Assembly: GCF_003711205.1 (NCBI RefSeq)
Contig: NZ_CP031013.1
Location: 3,576,501-3,640,500, forward strand
DNA: 64,000 nucleotides
Direction: 5' to 3'
DNA from: Polaromonas sp. SP1
GTDB taxonomy: Bacteria; Pseudomonadota; Gammaproteobacteria; Burkholderiales; Burkholderiaceae_C
Shown in pieces: positions 1-7,871 of the stretch (the stretch's first letter is position 1; each line of letters begins with the position of its first letter). Position numbers and translations under genes: made by a program. A model generated the notes under the pieces. That model searched no databases. It was not told where the DNA came from and worked only from the letters and a program-made list of their open reading frames with translations.

Positions 1-552
1 GCGCAGCGACTGCACCAGGCCCGCATCTTCGGCCCAACGCTCGCTGAGAATGTCGCGCACGCCGTCGAGCACGGCCTGCACGGTGGTGAAGTCGTCGCCG
101 CTTTCGTTCTTCTCGGCTTTCACAAAGGCGGCTGCTTCGTCGGCCGGCACCAATGAGGGGTCGGCAAAGAGTTTGTCGGCCAGCGGCTCAATGCCGGCTT
201 CGCGGGCGATCTGGCCCTTGGTGCGGCGCTTGGGCTTGAAGGGCAGGTACAAGTCTTCCAGGTCCTGCTTGGTGGCGGCAAATTCAATGGCCGCGCGCAA
301 CTCAGGCGTGAGCTTGCCCTGCTCTTCAATACTCTTCAGAACCGCGTCGCGGCGCTCTTCCAGCTCGCGCAGGTAGCCCAGCCGCTGTTCCAGCTCACGC
401 AGCTGGATGTCATCCAGCCCGCCGGTGGCCTCTTTGCGGTAACGCGCGATAAAAGGCACGGTGGCGCCGCCATCCAGCAGCTCTACGGCCGCCTTGATCT
501 GGTTTTCCTGGACTTTGATTTCTGCCGCGATCTGGCGGATGATTTTCTGCAT
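1..552 (-). CDS. tex: Tex, S1-domain RNA-binding transcription accessory protein (N-terminal part)
   Basis: Only the first 184 codons are in the window; the gene runs off the left edge. The reading frame opens at an ATG (552) with [12 protein letters not shown] and continues through conserved Tex N-terminal signatures: [18 protein letters not shown] (about residues 31-48), [20 protein letters not shown] and [17 protein letters not shown]. Tex family proteins are cytoplasmic nucleic-acid-binding proteins of about 770-800 residues with a YqgF-like domain, helix-hairpin-helix motifs and a C-terminal S1 domain, none of which is visible here. The gene diverges from the LapA-like gene at 740, leaving a 187-bp shared upstream region in which I could not define a convincing promoter. 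The family call is firm; only the 5' part can be checked. Confidence 0.93.
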   Translation of the reverse strand, partial: MQKIIRQIAAEIKVQENQIKAAVELLDGGATVPFIARYRKEATGGLDDIQLRELEQRLGYLRELEERRDAVLKSIEEQGKLTPELRAAIEFAATKQDLEDLYLPFKPKRRTKGQIAREAGIEPLADKLFADPSLVPADEAAAFVKAEKNESGDDFTTVQAVLDGVRDILSERWAEDAGLVQSLR

Positions 553-739
553 AGGGGGAGAAGATTCCGAAGAGGTTCGAAGAAAGCTGAAAAAGAAGAA
601 ATAAGCGGTAATTTGCCTCTGACGCCCAAACACAAACTGACGCCAAGGGTCGGCATTGTCCCACAGGCAAATCGCCCCTCGGCTACCAATAATGAAGAGG
701 AGCTGAAAAGCAATTTCTTACATTTTTAGGAGGGCATCC

Positions 740-1258
740 ATGCGAACTCGCACAATTCTTTTGGTGGTTTCCATCCTGCTGCTGGCGGGCTTTGTCGCCC
801 TCAACATCGACGAGTTTTCCCGCACCAGCCTGCTTAGCCTGGGCGTCACCACCATCCAGGTCCCGCTGGGGCTGGTCATGCTCCTGCTGCTGGTGATTGC
901 CACGGTCGTATTTCTGGCCAGCACGCTCTACATGCAGAGCAAAAACCTGATGGAAACCCGGCAATACGCCCGTGAACTCAACACGCAGCGCGAACTCGCC
1001 GACAAGGCCGAGGCCTCACGCTTTACCGAACTGCGCAGCTACCTCGAAGTGCAGGCGCTGGCCGCCCAGCACCGCGAAGCAGCGGCCGGCACCGTGCTGG
1101 CCGAGCGTTTTGCGCAGCAACAGCAGGCGCTTTTGGCACGGCTGGAGCAGTCCGACAACGCGATGGCGGCCTATATGGGTCAGCTCGAAGACCGGCTGGA
1201 GCGGCGCGATGGTATTCCGGCCCTGGAAAGAGACCACCGGACGATGCCGCTCGTGTAA
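740..1258 (+). CDS. LapA-domain (DUF1049-like) inner-membrane protein
   Basis: A 172-residue protein with two strongly hydrophobic segments, about residues 6-24 and 42-65, followed by a long charged, Gln/Ala/Glu-rich helix (about 70-150) that looks like a cytoplasmic coiled coil. This is the architecture of the LapA (lipopolysaccharide assembly) domain family. The start is well supported: a canonical AGGAGG lies 7 nt before the ATG. In E. coli LapA works with LapB in envelope LPS control, but here there is no lapB neighbour, so a role in LPS regulation is only inferred from the domain. The tail after residue 155 is low complexity. Confidence 0.7.
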   Translation: MRTRTILLVVSILLLAGFVALNIDEFSRTSLLSLGVTTIQVPLGLVMLLLLVIATVVFLASTLYMQSKNLMETRQYARELNTQRELADKAEASRFTELRSYLEVQALAAQHREAAAGTVLAERFAQQQQALLARLEQSDNAMAAYMGQLEDRLERRDGIPALERDHRTMPLV

Positions 1259-1335
1259 GACGGGCGACGCGGGCGACGTGCACGGAGCCCGGGAGCGCGG
1301 CGCAGCCGGTTTGCGGACCTTGCAGCGCTTTCCCG

Positions 1336-1341
1336 CAAAAT
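1336..1341 (+). promoter_or_regulatory. Possible -10-like hexamer directly before the GNAT gene
   Basis: The hexamer CAAAAT ends 7 nt before the ATG at 1349 and there is no Shine-Dalgarno sequence. A TTGCGG lies 19 nt upstream of it (1311-1316), a slightly long spacer. The site resembles the -10-to-start arrangement seen more clearly at def, yciB, map, dapC and yeeE. It is the weakest member of that set. Confidence 0.3.
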
Positions 1342-1348
1342 GGGCGAG

Positions 1349-1828
1349 ATGGACTCTTTCCACACACCACCGCCCTCTTTGCGCCCACCCACAGCAGCCG
1401 ACTACGCCGCTCTTGCCACATGGGTGATAGACGCCGACAGCTGCGCGCGCTGGGCCGGTCCGAAACTCCCATTCCCATTTGATCCGCAACAACTTCCAGC
1501 GCTGCTGGCCGAGCCCGGCGCCCACAGCTTTGTGCTGAGCCGCGGCCCGGGCGAAGCACTGGGGTTTTGCCAGTTCTGGGTGCGCGAGGCAGGCGTAGCC
1601 CACCTGGCGCGCATCATCCTGGCACCTTCGGCGCGCGGCCAGGGCCTGGCCGTCACGCTCTGCCGCCTGCTGATGGACGAGGCCGCGCGCACCGTGGGTG
1701 CGCAAGCCTTCACGCTGCGTGTGTACCGCGACAACCACCCGGCGCTGGCCACTTACGAGGGTTTGGGCTTTGCGGTTGTGCCTGACCAGTCCGATGAGCG
1801 CATCTTCTTTATGCGGGCCGTTCGCTAA
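1349..1828 (+). CDS. GNAT-family N-acetyltransferase
   Basis: About 160 residues with a GNAT fold: the acetyl-CoA-binding motif A is visible as ARIILAPSARGQGLAVTLC (R-G-Q-G-L, about residues 87-104), followed by an LRVYRDN and NHPALATYEGLGF segment typical of motif B in RimI-like enzymes. The substrate cannot be told from sequence. An in-frame ATG at 1340 would add three residues (MGE); I prefer 1349 because a -10-like CAAAAT sits 7 nt before it, as for several other genes here. The gene stands alone between a membrane protein and a GlpM-like gene. Confidence 0.8.
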   Translation: MDSFHTPPPSLRPPTAADYAALATWVIDADSCARWAGPKLPFPFDPQQLPALLAEPGAHSFVLSRGPGEALGFCQFWVREAGVAHLARIILAPSARGQGLAVTLCRLLMDEAARTVGAQAFTLRVYRDNHPALATYEGLGFAVVPDQSDERIFFMRAVR

Positions 1829-1862
1829 ACTGCTCCTTCCTCCCGTCGTTTCCCCCGCCACC

Positions 1863-2204
1863 ATGTTCTCCCTGTTCCTTAAATGCCTGCTCGGCGCCCT
1901 CGCCGTGCTGGTGATCGCGCTGTTGTCCCGCTCGCGCAGCTTTTTCATCGCCGGCCTGGTGCCGCTGTTTCCCACATTTGCGCTGATCGCGCATTACATC
2001 GTTGGCAGTGAGCGCTCTGCGGCTGATTTGCGCACCACGGCCTTGTTCGGCCTGTGGTCGCTGATTCCTTACGCGGTCTACCTGATCGCGGTGTACTGGC
2101 TCAGCGTGCGGACAACGCTGACGGTGACGCTGGCGAGCGCCACTTTGGCCTGGGCAGTCGCTGCGGGCGCACTGCTGCTGGGCTGGAGCCGTGTGAATGG
2201 GTGA
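1863..2204 (+). CDS. GlpM-like small membrane protein
   Basis: A 113-residue protein that is almost entirely hydrophobic, with four predicted membrane segments (about residues 3-22, 28-46, 57-79 and 84-107) separated by short loops such as SRSRSFF and VGSERSAADL. Length, segment count and the SRS.SF..AGL.PLFPTFALI signature fit the GlpM family, whose Pseudomonas member affects alginate production but whose biochemical role is unknown. The ATG at 1863 is chosen because the longer in-frame extension has no hydrophobic or conserved character and overlaps the upstream acetyltransferase gene. The stop codon is followed at once by a GC-rich repeat. Confidence 0.7.
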   Translation: MFSLFLKCLLGALAVLVIALLSRSRSFFIAGLVPLFPTFALIAHYIVGSERSAADLRTTALFGLWSLIPYAVYLIAVYWLSVRTTLTVTLASATLAWAVAAGALLLGWSRVNG

Positions 2205-2286
2205 GCCCCACGGTCGCTCACTTCGTGTAGCTCCCTGCCCCGAGGGGCCGCCCGCCTGCGGTCTGGCAAAGCCAGTCCCGCGGCTC
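2203..2286 (+). repeat. GC-rich interspersed repeat, copy 1
   Basis: Begins right at the stop codon of the GlpM-like gene with GAGCCCCAC and contains CCCCGAGGGGCCGC, a CGCCTGCGG core and a GGCAAAGCC...CCGCGGC end. A second copy with the same order of blocks lies at 52180-52266, again immediately after a stop codon. Internal inverted segments (CCCCGAGGGG; GGCAAAGCC with GGTCTGG-like partners) could fold the RNA, so it may act in 3'-end formation or stability. Function is inferred only. Confidence 0.65.
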
Positions 2287-2395
2287 ATGCTGGATGAAAG
2301 ACCTTCGCTCACCCTCTTTTTGCTGAGACGGCCTTAAATTTGCTTGAGTCACAGCCGTCGCCGCCAGTCATTGATCTCTACGCAAGCTCCCTGCC

Positions 2396-2881
2396 ATGTT
2401 CGAATTCATCAAACCCCCCCTCTACATCCGCCTGTCGCCCTACCGCCTGACGGTTCGCAATGCCAAAACGGGTGAGTTCATTTCAGAGCCGCCTGAAGTC
2501 GCCATCTCCCGCGGGCCCAAGCCCAAGGTGCTGGGTGCCGGTGATGAGGCGGCGCTCTACAAGTCCAGCAAGTCGGCGCAGGTCGTCAACCCCTTCACCC
2601 ACCCGCGTTCGCTGATGTCCGACTTCACGGCTGGTGAGCAGGTGCTCAAGGCCTTTGTGAAAAAACTGCACAAAGACGCCCTTTTTTCCGCGTCACCGCG
2701 CGTGGTGCTTCACCTCCAGGGTGACCCCGCCGGCGGCTTCACGCAGGTCGAGATTCGCGCTTTCCGCGAAATGGCGCTGGGCGCCGGCGCGTCCGAGGTC
2801 ACGATCTGGCAAGGCCCGGACCTGACGGACGAGCAGGTGCTGTCGCGGCACTACCCGTCCAACGGCCAGGTGCTGGAATGA
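2396..2881 (+). CDS. Half-length MreB/actin-like protein (subdomain I only)
   Basis: A 161-residue protein that parallels the N-terminal half of MreB. Visible correspondences are [14 protein letters not shown] at the position of MreB's first strand pair, SEPPEVAI for NEPSVVAI, then [29 protein letters not shown] (MreB: VIADF.VTE.ML..FIK) and [20 protein letters not shown] (MreB: TQVERRAIRESAQGAGA). The nucleotide-binding phosphate-1 motif (LGTANT) is replaced by LSPYRL, and everything after about residue 150 (phosphate-2, adenosine motif, domain II) is missing, so it probably neither binds ATP nor polymerises like MreB. Its stop overlaps the next start (ATGA at 2878), so it is co-translated with the MOSC gene. 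It is not a fragment of a broken gene: it is intact and in frame. Confidence 0.72.
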   Translation: MFEFIKPPLYIRLSPYRLTVRNAKTGEFISEPPEVAISRGPKPKVLGAGDEAALYKSSKSAQVVNPFTHPRSLMSDFTAGEQVLKAFVKKLHKDALFSASPRVVLHLQGDPAGGFTQVEIRAFREMALGAGASEVTIWQGPDLTDEQVLSRHYPSNGQVLE

Positions 2882-3444
2882 CACCGGCCGGCGGCGCGGC
2901 AGACCTGCGGGCGTTGATGCGGCAGTTCCCGCATGCGGGCCGGCTCGAACAGATTTTCTTGAGGCCTGCGCGCCGCAGCCCGGTGCTGGCGGTACAGACC
3001 GCAACAGCAATCGCCGGCCGCGGCCTTGAAGGCGACCGCAGCGCAGCCGGCGCGCCCGCCCGGCCCGAAGGCAGCAAACGCCAGGTCACGCTGATCCAGG
3101 CCGAGCACCTGCCGGTGATCGCCGCCCTGCTCAAGCTGGGCGCGGTCGATGCCGCAGTGCTGCGCCGCAACCTCGTCGTGTCAGGCCTGAACCTGCTGGC
3201 CGCCAAAACGCTCTTCAAAGACCAGCCCATGGTGCTGCGAATTGGCGACGTGGTGCTGGAAGTCACCGGCCCGTGCGAGCCCTGCTCACGCATGGAAGAC
3301 ATCCTGGGCGCCGGCGGCTACAACGCGATGCGCGGCCATGGCGGGCTGACGGCGCGGGTGCTGCAGGGTGGCCTGCTGCGGGTGACGGATGCCGTTGTGT
3401 GCGAACGGGTTGAACATCGCGACGGGCAGATGCTATTGATTTAA
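2878..3444 (+). CDS. MOSC-domain protein
   Basis: A 188-residue MOSC (molybdenum cofactor sulfurase C-terminal) domain protein. Visible family features are the early RGLEGDR (about residues 48-54), [14 protein letters not shown], and the cysteine-containing [16 protein letters not shown] (Cys133, Cys136) followed by [13 protein letters not shown]. Small stand-alone MOSC proteins such as YiiM handle sulfur or molybdenum cofactor chemistry and N-hydroxylated substrates; which applies here is not visible. It overlaps the MreB-like gene by 4 bp. The last four codons and the stop lie inside an interspersed repeat that starts at 3431, so the C-terminal residues MLLI are repeat-encoded. Confidence 0.85.
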   Translation: MTPAGGAADLRALMRQFPHAGRLEQIFLRPARRSPVLAVQTATAIAGRGLEGDRSAAGAPARPEGSKRQVTLIQAEHLPVIAALLKLGAVDAAVLRRNLVVSGLNLLAAKTLFKDQPMVLRIGDVVLEVTGPCEPCSRMEDILGAGGYNAMRGHGGLTARVLQGGLLRVTDAVVCERVEHRDGQMLLI

Positions 3445-3498
3445 TAGCGCCTCGCCTATGTACTGCCTGGGCTGGAGCGGTATTTCTTACATAAATAG
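3431..3498 (+). repeat. Interspersed palindromic repeat, copy A
   Basis: Starts with TGCTATTGATTTAATAGC (an imperfect GCTAT/ATAGC palindrome), passes through the core CTGCCTGGGCTGGAGCGG and ends in a T-rich/A-rich tail (TATTTCTTACATAAATA) that can pair with itself. It overlaps the last codons of the MOSC gene and occupies part of the 160-bp gap before serA. It is similar to copies at 4844, 11571, 35742 and 49989. Confidence 0.75.
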
Positions 3499-3604
3499 AA
3501 CCTGTGTTCAAGCCCGGCGGATTGATGCCAAACCGCCCCCCAGCATGGGTATTTCGCATCCTTCATACTGGACGGCCCTTCTACTTTCCGGTGTCCCAGC
3601 CCCC

Positions 3605-4834
3605 ATGAACAAAACCTCGGTCGACAAGCAAAAAATCAAATTCCTGCTGCTCGAGGGCATCCACCCTTCCGCCGTAGAGGTTCTCAAGGCCGCGGGTTAC
3701 TCCAACATCGAAAGCCTGGCCGGCGCGCTGCCGGACGACGAGCTCAAGGCCAAAATCGCCGACGCGCATTTTGTCGGCATCCGCTCGCGCACCCAGCTCA
3801 CGGCCGAGGTGTTTGCCCACGCCGGCAAGCTGGCGGCCGTCGGCTGTTTTTGCATAGGCACCAACCAGGTTGACCTGAACGCCGCCCGCGAGCGCGGCAT
3901 CGCGGTGTTCAATGCGCCTTTTTCCAATACACGCTCGGTGGCCGAGCTGGTGCTGGCCGAGGCGATCTTGCTGCTGCGCGGCGTGCCCGAGAAAAGCGCG
4001 GTGGCGCACCGCGGCGGCTGGCTCAAGTCGGCTGACAACGCCTACGAAATCCGCGGCAAGACGCTGGGCATCGTCGGCTACGGCTCCATCGGCACGCAGC
4101 TGTCGGTGCTGGCCGAGGCGCTGGGCATGCAGGTGGTGTTTTTTGACGTGGTGACCAAGCTGCCGCTGGGCAATGCCCGCCAGGTCCCGCAGCTCAAGGA
4201 TCTGCTGGCCCAGTCCGATGTGGTGAGCCTGCACGTGCCCGAAACGCAGGCGACGCAGTGGATGATTGGCGCGGCCGAGATCGCCGCCATCAAGCCCGGC
4301 GGCGTGCTGATCAACGCCTCGCGCGGGACGGTGGTCGAGATCGAACCGCTGGCCGAAGCGCTGAAGCAAAAGAAACTGCTGGGCGCAGCGATCGACGTGT
4401 TTCCGGTGGAGCCGCGCACCAACAAGGACAGTTTTGAGTCGCCCCTGCGCGGCCTTGACAACGTGATCCTGACACCGCACGTGGGCGGCTCGACCATGGA
4501 AGCGCAGGAGAACATCGGCATCGAAGTGGCCGAAAAGCTGGTGAAGTACAGCGACAACGGCACTTCGACCTCTTCCGTCAACTTTCCGGAAGTGGCGCTG
4601 CCGGCCCACCCGGGCAAGCACCGCCTGCTGCACATTCACCGCAACGTGCCGGGCGTGCTGTCCGAGATCAACAAGGTGTTTGCGGCCAACGGCATCAACA
4701 TCGCGTCGCAGTACCTGCAGACCAACGAAGCCATCGGCTATGTCGTGATCGACATCGATGCGGCGCACTCTGACATGGCGCTGGCCAAGCTGGCCGAGGT
4801 GCCGGGCACCATTCGCAGCCGGGTGTTGTTCTAG
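3605..4834 (+). CDS. serA: D-3-phosphoglycerate dehydrogenase
   Basis: A 409-residue enzyme, colinear with E. coli SerA (410). It catalyses the first step of serine synthesis, NAD-dependent oxidation of 3-phosphoglycerate. Visible features are GCFCIGTNQVDL, PFSNTRSVAELV, the Rossmann motif GIVGYGSIG (about residues 155-163), catalytic-region INASRGTVVEI and LTPHVGGST, and a C-terminal ACT domain (HIHRNVPGVLSEINK, ending RSRVLF) expected to bind serine for feedback inhibition. I choose ATG 3605 (MNKTSVDKQKIKFLLLEG) because it matches the family length; the frame is open further upstream, but that part is non-conserved. No clear ribosome-binding site. It is convergent with the DsbG-like gene. 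Confidence 0.96.
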   Translation: MNKTSVDKQKIKFLLLEGIHPSAVEVLKAAGYSNIESLAGALPDDELKAKIADAHFVGIRSRTQLTAEVFAHAGKLAAVGCFCIGTNQVDLNAARERGIAVFNAPFSNTRSVAELVLAEAILLLRGVPEKSAVAHRGGWLKSADNAYEIRGKTLGIVGYGSIGTQLSVLAEALGMQVVFFDVVTKLPLGNARQVPQLKDLLAQSDVVSLHVPETQATQWMIGAAEIAAIKPGGVLINASRGTVVEIEPLAEALKQKKLLGAAIDVFPVEPRTNKDSFESPLRGLDNVILTPHVGGSTMEAQENIGIEVAEKLVKYSDNGTSTSSVNFPEVALPAHPGKHRLLHIHRNVPGVLSEINKVFAANGINIASQYLQTNEAIGYVVIDIDAAHSDMALAKLAEVPGTIRSRVLF

Positions 4835-4843
4835 GGCTTTTTC

Positions 4844-4922
4844 GCTATTTGCTATCTATTTGATAGCGAAATCCCTATACGCTTATTGGGCTGGAGGCAC
4901 TTTTTTCTTATAAAAAGTGCCG
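4844..4922 (+). repeat. Interspersed palindromic repeat, copy B
   Basis: A full-looking copy in the 93-bp gap between convergent serA and the DsbG-like gene. First arm: GCTATC (4851-4856) and GATAGC (4862-4867), a perfect 6-bp inverted repeat. Core: TTGGGCTGGAG. Tail: GGCACTTTTTT, a short loop, then AAAAAGTGCC. The tail alone is a stable hairpin with T and A tracts on opposite strands. Confidence 0.8.
4897..4922. terminator. Bidirectional hairpin terminator between serA and the DsbG-like gene
   Basis: GGCACTTTTT pairs with AAAAAGTGCC across a short loop. It lies 62 bp after the serA stop and 5 bp after the stop of the opposing gene, and read from either side the stem contains a run of T in the transcript's 3' part. 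It is supplied by the tail of repeat copy B. Terminator activity is inferred from structure and position. Confidence 0.6.
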
Positions 4923-4927
4923 GGGCA

Positions 4928-5542
4928 TTAATTGGCCGGTGCGGCCGGCAAGCCTGCCGGCACCTGAAGGCCCAGCAAATTGGCCAGCGCAGCGGTGGGC
5001 ATGGAGCCCTCTTGCTTGACCAGTGCGCCGGTTTGCGCATGGGTGCCGACTATGCTCGGGATGGAGCTGAAGCCCAGCCGGGTCATCAGTGCGGTGTTTT
5101 TGGCGACGGCCTCTTTTTGGGCGTCGGCATTGGCGCCCGCGCTGATGCCGCCGCGGCCTGCCTTGAGCGATGCCTCGTGTTCATCCATCGCGGCCACCGG
5201 GTCGCCGGCGGCGAGCAGGGTTGCACCCTGCGCCGTGCTGGCCGCATTGAGGATGCCGACGGGAATCCAGACAAACTTGGCCTGCGACTTCAGCGGCTTG
5301 GCGGCCGCCCACAGCGCGGCGCAGTGTGGGCATTGCGCGTCAAAAAACACATACACCGTGCGCTGGCTCATTTGTGAGCCGGCGATAAAGCCCTGGGCCT
5401 CGGCGGCGATCACGGCGGTGGAGACGGGGGTGCTGCCCGCGGCTTTTGCGGCAGCAGCGTCGGGTGCGTCGTTGCAGCCGGCCAGCAACAGGCTGGCTGC
5501 GAGCACAGCGGAGGTCGAAAGGAGATGCAGGGGTTTGAACAT
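4928..5542 (-). CDS. DsbG/DsbC-like thioredoxin-fold lipoprotein
   Basis: A 204-residue exported protein. The N-terminus MFKPLHLLSTSAVLAASLLLAGC is a lipoprotein signal with a lipobox ending at Cys23. The active site CPHC lies at residues 71-74 within VYVFFDAQCPHC, and a cis-Pro-type segment SSIPSIVG lies near residue 175. CPHC and VFFDAQCPHC resemble periplasmic disulfide isomerases of the DsbG/DsbC group, but the protein lacks their N-terminal dimerisation domain. It probably acts as a membrane-anchored periplasmic thiol oxidoreductase. I start at 5542 because the signal peptide fits there; two upstream Met codons (5554, 5572) would add 4 or 10 residues. No dsbD or other redox partner is nearby. 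Confidence 0.78.
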   Translation of the reverse strand: MFKPLHLLSTSAVLAASLLLAGCNDAPDAAAAKAAGSTPVSTAVIAAEAQGFIAGSQMSQRTVYVFFDAQCPHCAALWAAAKPLKSQAKFVWIPVGILNAASTAQGATLLAAGDPVAAMDEHEASLKAGRGGISAGANADAQKEAVAKNTALMTRLGFSSIPSIVGTHAQTGALVKQEGSMPTAALANLLGLQVPAGLPAAPAN

Positions 5543-5589
5543 GGTGACTGCCATAGAGGAAATGAACGGCAAGAATAGCGCAGCCTGCC

Positions 5590-6429
5590 CTACTTCGACA
5601 GCGTATCGGCCAATTCCCCCGCCAACATGAAGAACTCGGGCGAACGCTGCACGGACACATGGGTGGCGTTCATCGCGTAGGTCACGCGCGTCTTCACGCC
5701 GCGCGCCTGCAGGGCGCGGACATAACTTTCACTGAACAGGGACAAGGTGTTTTCGTCCTTGTTGCCGACGACCACGCGGATCAAGGTGTCCGGGCTGGCT
5801 TTGGCCGCTTCCGCCAGGGGCGAAATGCTGCGGCTCCAGACGCCGGACTTGCCCGCCGAGCTGCCGCGCCACTGCCGCCAGGCCGGCACATCGCAGGGGC
5901 AAGCGGCCAGCAGGTAGGCATCCGCGCTGCCGGGAAATCGGCTGGCCAGCAAGGCGGCCATGGCCGCGCCGCCCGAATGGCCGATCAACAAAATCTTCTT
6001 GCCGGGGTTGAGGCTGCGCAAGTTGCCCAGCGCGGCGGCCATGATTTCGGTGTTGCGGGGCGTGTAGTCGTCATCCCCGGCGCCGGACTCGCCGTCGGAG
6101 GTACCCAGGTCGCTGCGGTAACCGGGCCGCTGCATCGCAATCGTGACGGCCTGCAGCTTCTCGGCCAGCACTGCGGCGGTGCCGCTGTCGGCTTTCAATT
6201 CAATGCGCCCGCCGTTGTCGCCGTGCAGGAAAACGACCAGCACCTTGGGTGTGATCCGGGATACCTGTCCTGGCGGCAGCGTACGGATGACGAGGCAATG
6301 GCGGGCGTCCCCTGCCCGCTCAATGCCGTCCGCAGGTCTTCCGTCGGGGCATTTGGCGGCCTGTGCCAGCGCGCCCGTCCCCATCAGGCCAAGCAGCAGG
6401 CCGGCAAGAGCGAAGCGGCCGCCGCGCAT
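5590..6429 (-). CDS. Secreted alpha/beta-hydrolase fold protein
   Basis: A 279-residue protein with a cleavable signal peptide (MRGGRFALAG.LLGLMGTGALAQA). The fold is indicated by VLVVFLHGDNGG (oxyanion-region HG, residues 69-70), the nucleophile elbow GHSGG (Ser152) and a C-terminal THVSVQ that probably carries the catalytic His. The spacing suits a periplasmic serine hydrolase or esterase; the substrate is unknown. Its start codon overlaps the stop of the upstream SDR gene (TGATG at 6427-6431), so the two are translationally coupled. Confidence 0.78.
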   Translation of the reverse strand: MRGGRFALAGLLLGLMGTGALAQAAKCPDGRPADGIERAGDARHCLVIRTLPPGQVSRITPKVLVVFLHGDNGGRIELKADSGTAAVLAEKLQAVTIAMQRPGYRSDLGTSDGESGAGDDDYTPRNTEIMAAALGNLRSLNPGKKILLIGHSGGAAMAALLASRFPGSADAYLLAACPCDVPAWRQWRGSSAGKSGVWSRSISPLAEAAKASPDTLIRVVVGNKDENTLSLFSESYVRALQARGVKTRVTYAMNATHVSVQRSPEFFMLAGELADTLSK

Positions 6430-7334
6430 CAGGCTCCGCGAAGCGCGGCCTTCAATTGCTGGCCGATCTCCGGTTTGTCGGCAAACGGGTCGGTCGGGTT
6501 GCGCGCCTGCAGCACATCTTCAAGCCGTGTCTGCACCGAGTTGATGGCTTTGGGGTGGCTGTAGATATAAAACTTGTTGCTGGCGATGGCGTCGAATACG
6601 AGCTTTGCGACGTCTTCTGCCGTGACCTTGCCGGAGCCGACGGCCTTGCCCGTCATGGCCTGCTGGATCATCTGGCTCTTGGTGGGTTTCCCGGCGCCCA
6701 GCTCGGCCGGGCGGTTGCGGTGGCTCATGCCGATGCCGGTGGCCACAAAGAAGGGGCACAGAACCGAGGCGCCGATCTGGTCGGTCACCAGGCCCAAATC
6801 CTGGTACAGGGTTTCGCTCAAGGCCACCACGGCGTGCTTGCTGACGTTGTACACACCCATGTTGGGCGGATTCAGCAGGCCGGCCATGCTGGCGGTGTTG
6901 ACGATATGGCCCTGCCAGGACGGATCCTTGGCGGCGGCTTCGAGCATTATGGGTGTGAAGATGCGCACGCCGTGCACCACGCCCATCACGTTGACGCCCA
7001 TCACCCACTCCCAGTCCTTGAGGCTGTTCTCCCAGATCAGGCCGCCCGCACCCACGCCGGCGTTGTTGAAGACAAAATGCGGCGCGCCGAAGCGCTCAAA
7101 CACCGCCTGGCCCATGGCCTCCATTTGCGCGGCACTGGAAACGTCGAGCTTGAACGACAGCACCTGGGCGCCTGCGGCCTTCATCTCTTCGCTGGCTTTG
7201 TCCAGCGCGTCCTGCTGTACATCGACCAGCACCAGGTTCATGCCCAGTTTGGCGCCCAGGCGCGCGCATTCGAGGCCGAAGCCCGAGCCTGCGCCGGTGA
7301 GGACAGCTGTTTTGCCTTTGAAGTCGGTGATCAT
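6429..7334 (-). CDS. Short-chain dehydrogenase/reductase
   Basis: A 301-residue SDR. The cofactor motif TGAGSGFG (about residues 13-20), the NNAGVGAGG motif (about 89) and the catalytic YNVSKHA (Tyr-x-x-x-Lys, about 160-164) are all present, with the catalytic Ser in NTASMAGLL. An acidic VDVQQ at the end of the second strand suggests NAD(H) preference. The start at 7334 gives MITDFKGKTAVLTGAG; the frame opens 17 codons earlier with a poorly conserved leader. Substrate unknown. It is followed without a gap by the hydrolase gene. Confidence 0.87.
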   Translation of the reverse strand: MITDFKGKTAVLTGAGSGFGLECARLGAKLGMNLVLVDVQQDALDKASEEMKAAGAQVLSFKLDVSSAAQMEAMGQAVFERFGAPHFVFNNAGVGAGGLIWENSLKDWEWVMGVNVMGVVHGVRIFTPIMLEAAAKDPSWQGHIVNTASMAGLLNPPNMGVYNVSKHAVVALSETLYQDLGLVTDQIGASVLCPFFVATGIGMSHRNRPAELGAGKPTKSQMIQQAMTGKAVGSGKVTAEDVAKLVFDAIASNKFYIYSHPKAINSVQTRLEDVLQARNPTDPFADKPEIGQQLKAALRGA

Positions 7335-7400
7335 GTTGGGCTTTCCTTGAATGGTCTGGATGGGAAAATTGTCCCCGAGGCGCACGCGCGCAGCTGTCGC

Positions 7401-7871
7401 TCAGGCAACTCGCAGCATCTCGATGTGCGGGATGCCGTCTTCGATGTAGGGCTCGCCGTTTTGCACAAAACCGTGCTGCCTGTAGAACTTTTCCAGCCGC
7501 GCCTGGGCGCCTATGCGTATGGGCTGCGGGCCCCAGTGCTCCAGCAGGCGGGCGATGGCTTCCTTGATCAGCACATGGCCGATGCCGTCGCCGCGTGCCG
7601 ACATGTGGGTGACCACGCGGCCAATGCTGGCCTCGGCAAATTTTTCGCCGGCCGCAAAGCAGCGGGCATAAGCCACCAGCCTGCCGCCCTTTGCCTTGTC
7701 CACACCCATCAGGTGCATGGCCTTCTGGTCGGCGCCATCCATGTCCTGGAAGGGGCAGGACTGCTCCACCACAAAGACCTCGCTGCGCAGTTGCAGCATT
7801 TCATACAGCTCCAGCGTGGTCAGCACGCTGAAAGGAACAAAACGCCAATCGATGTCGGGAGTACGGTTCAT
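7401..7871 (-). CDS. elaA: ElaA-type GNAT N-acetyltransferase
   Basis: A 156-residue acetyltransferase of the ElaA subfamily, recognisable by LRSEVFVVEQSCPFQDMDGADQ near residues 28-49 and by IGRVVTHMSARGDGIGHVLI, the acetyl-CoA loop (R-G-D-G-I-G). The C-terminal YIEDGIPHIEMLR matches the ElaA ending (EDGIPHI.M). The physiological substrate of ElaA is not established. Its ATG overlaps the stop of the upstream GST gene by 4 bp. Confidence 0.87.
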   Translation of the reverse strand: MNRTPDIDWRFVPFSVLTTLELYEMLQLRSEVFVVEQSCPFQDMDGADQKAMHLMGVDKAKGGRLVAYARCFAAGEKFAEASIGRVVTHMSARGDGIGHVLIKEAIARLLEHWGPQPIRIGAQARLEKFYRQHGFVQNGEPYIEDGIPHIEMLRVA

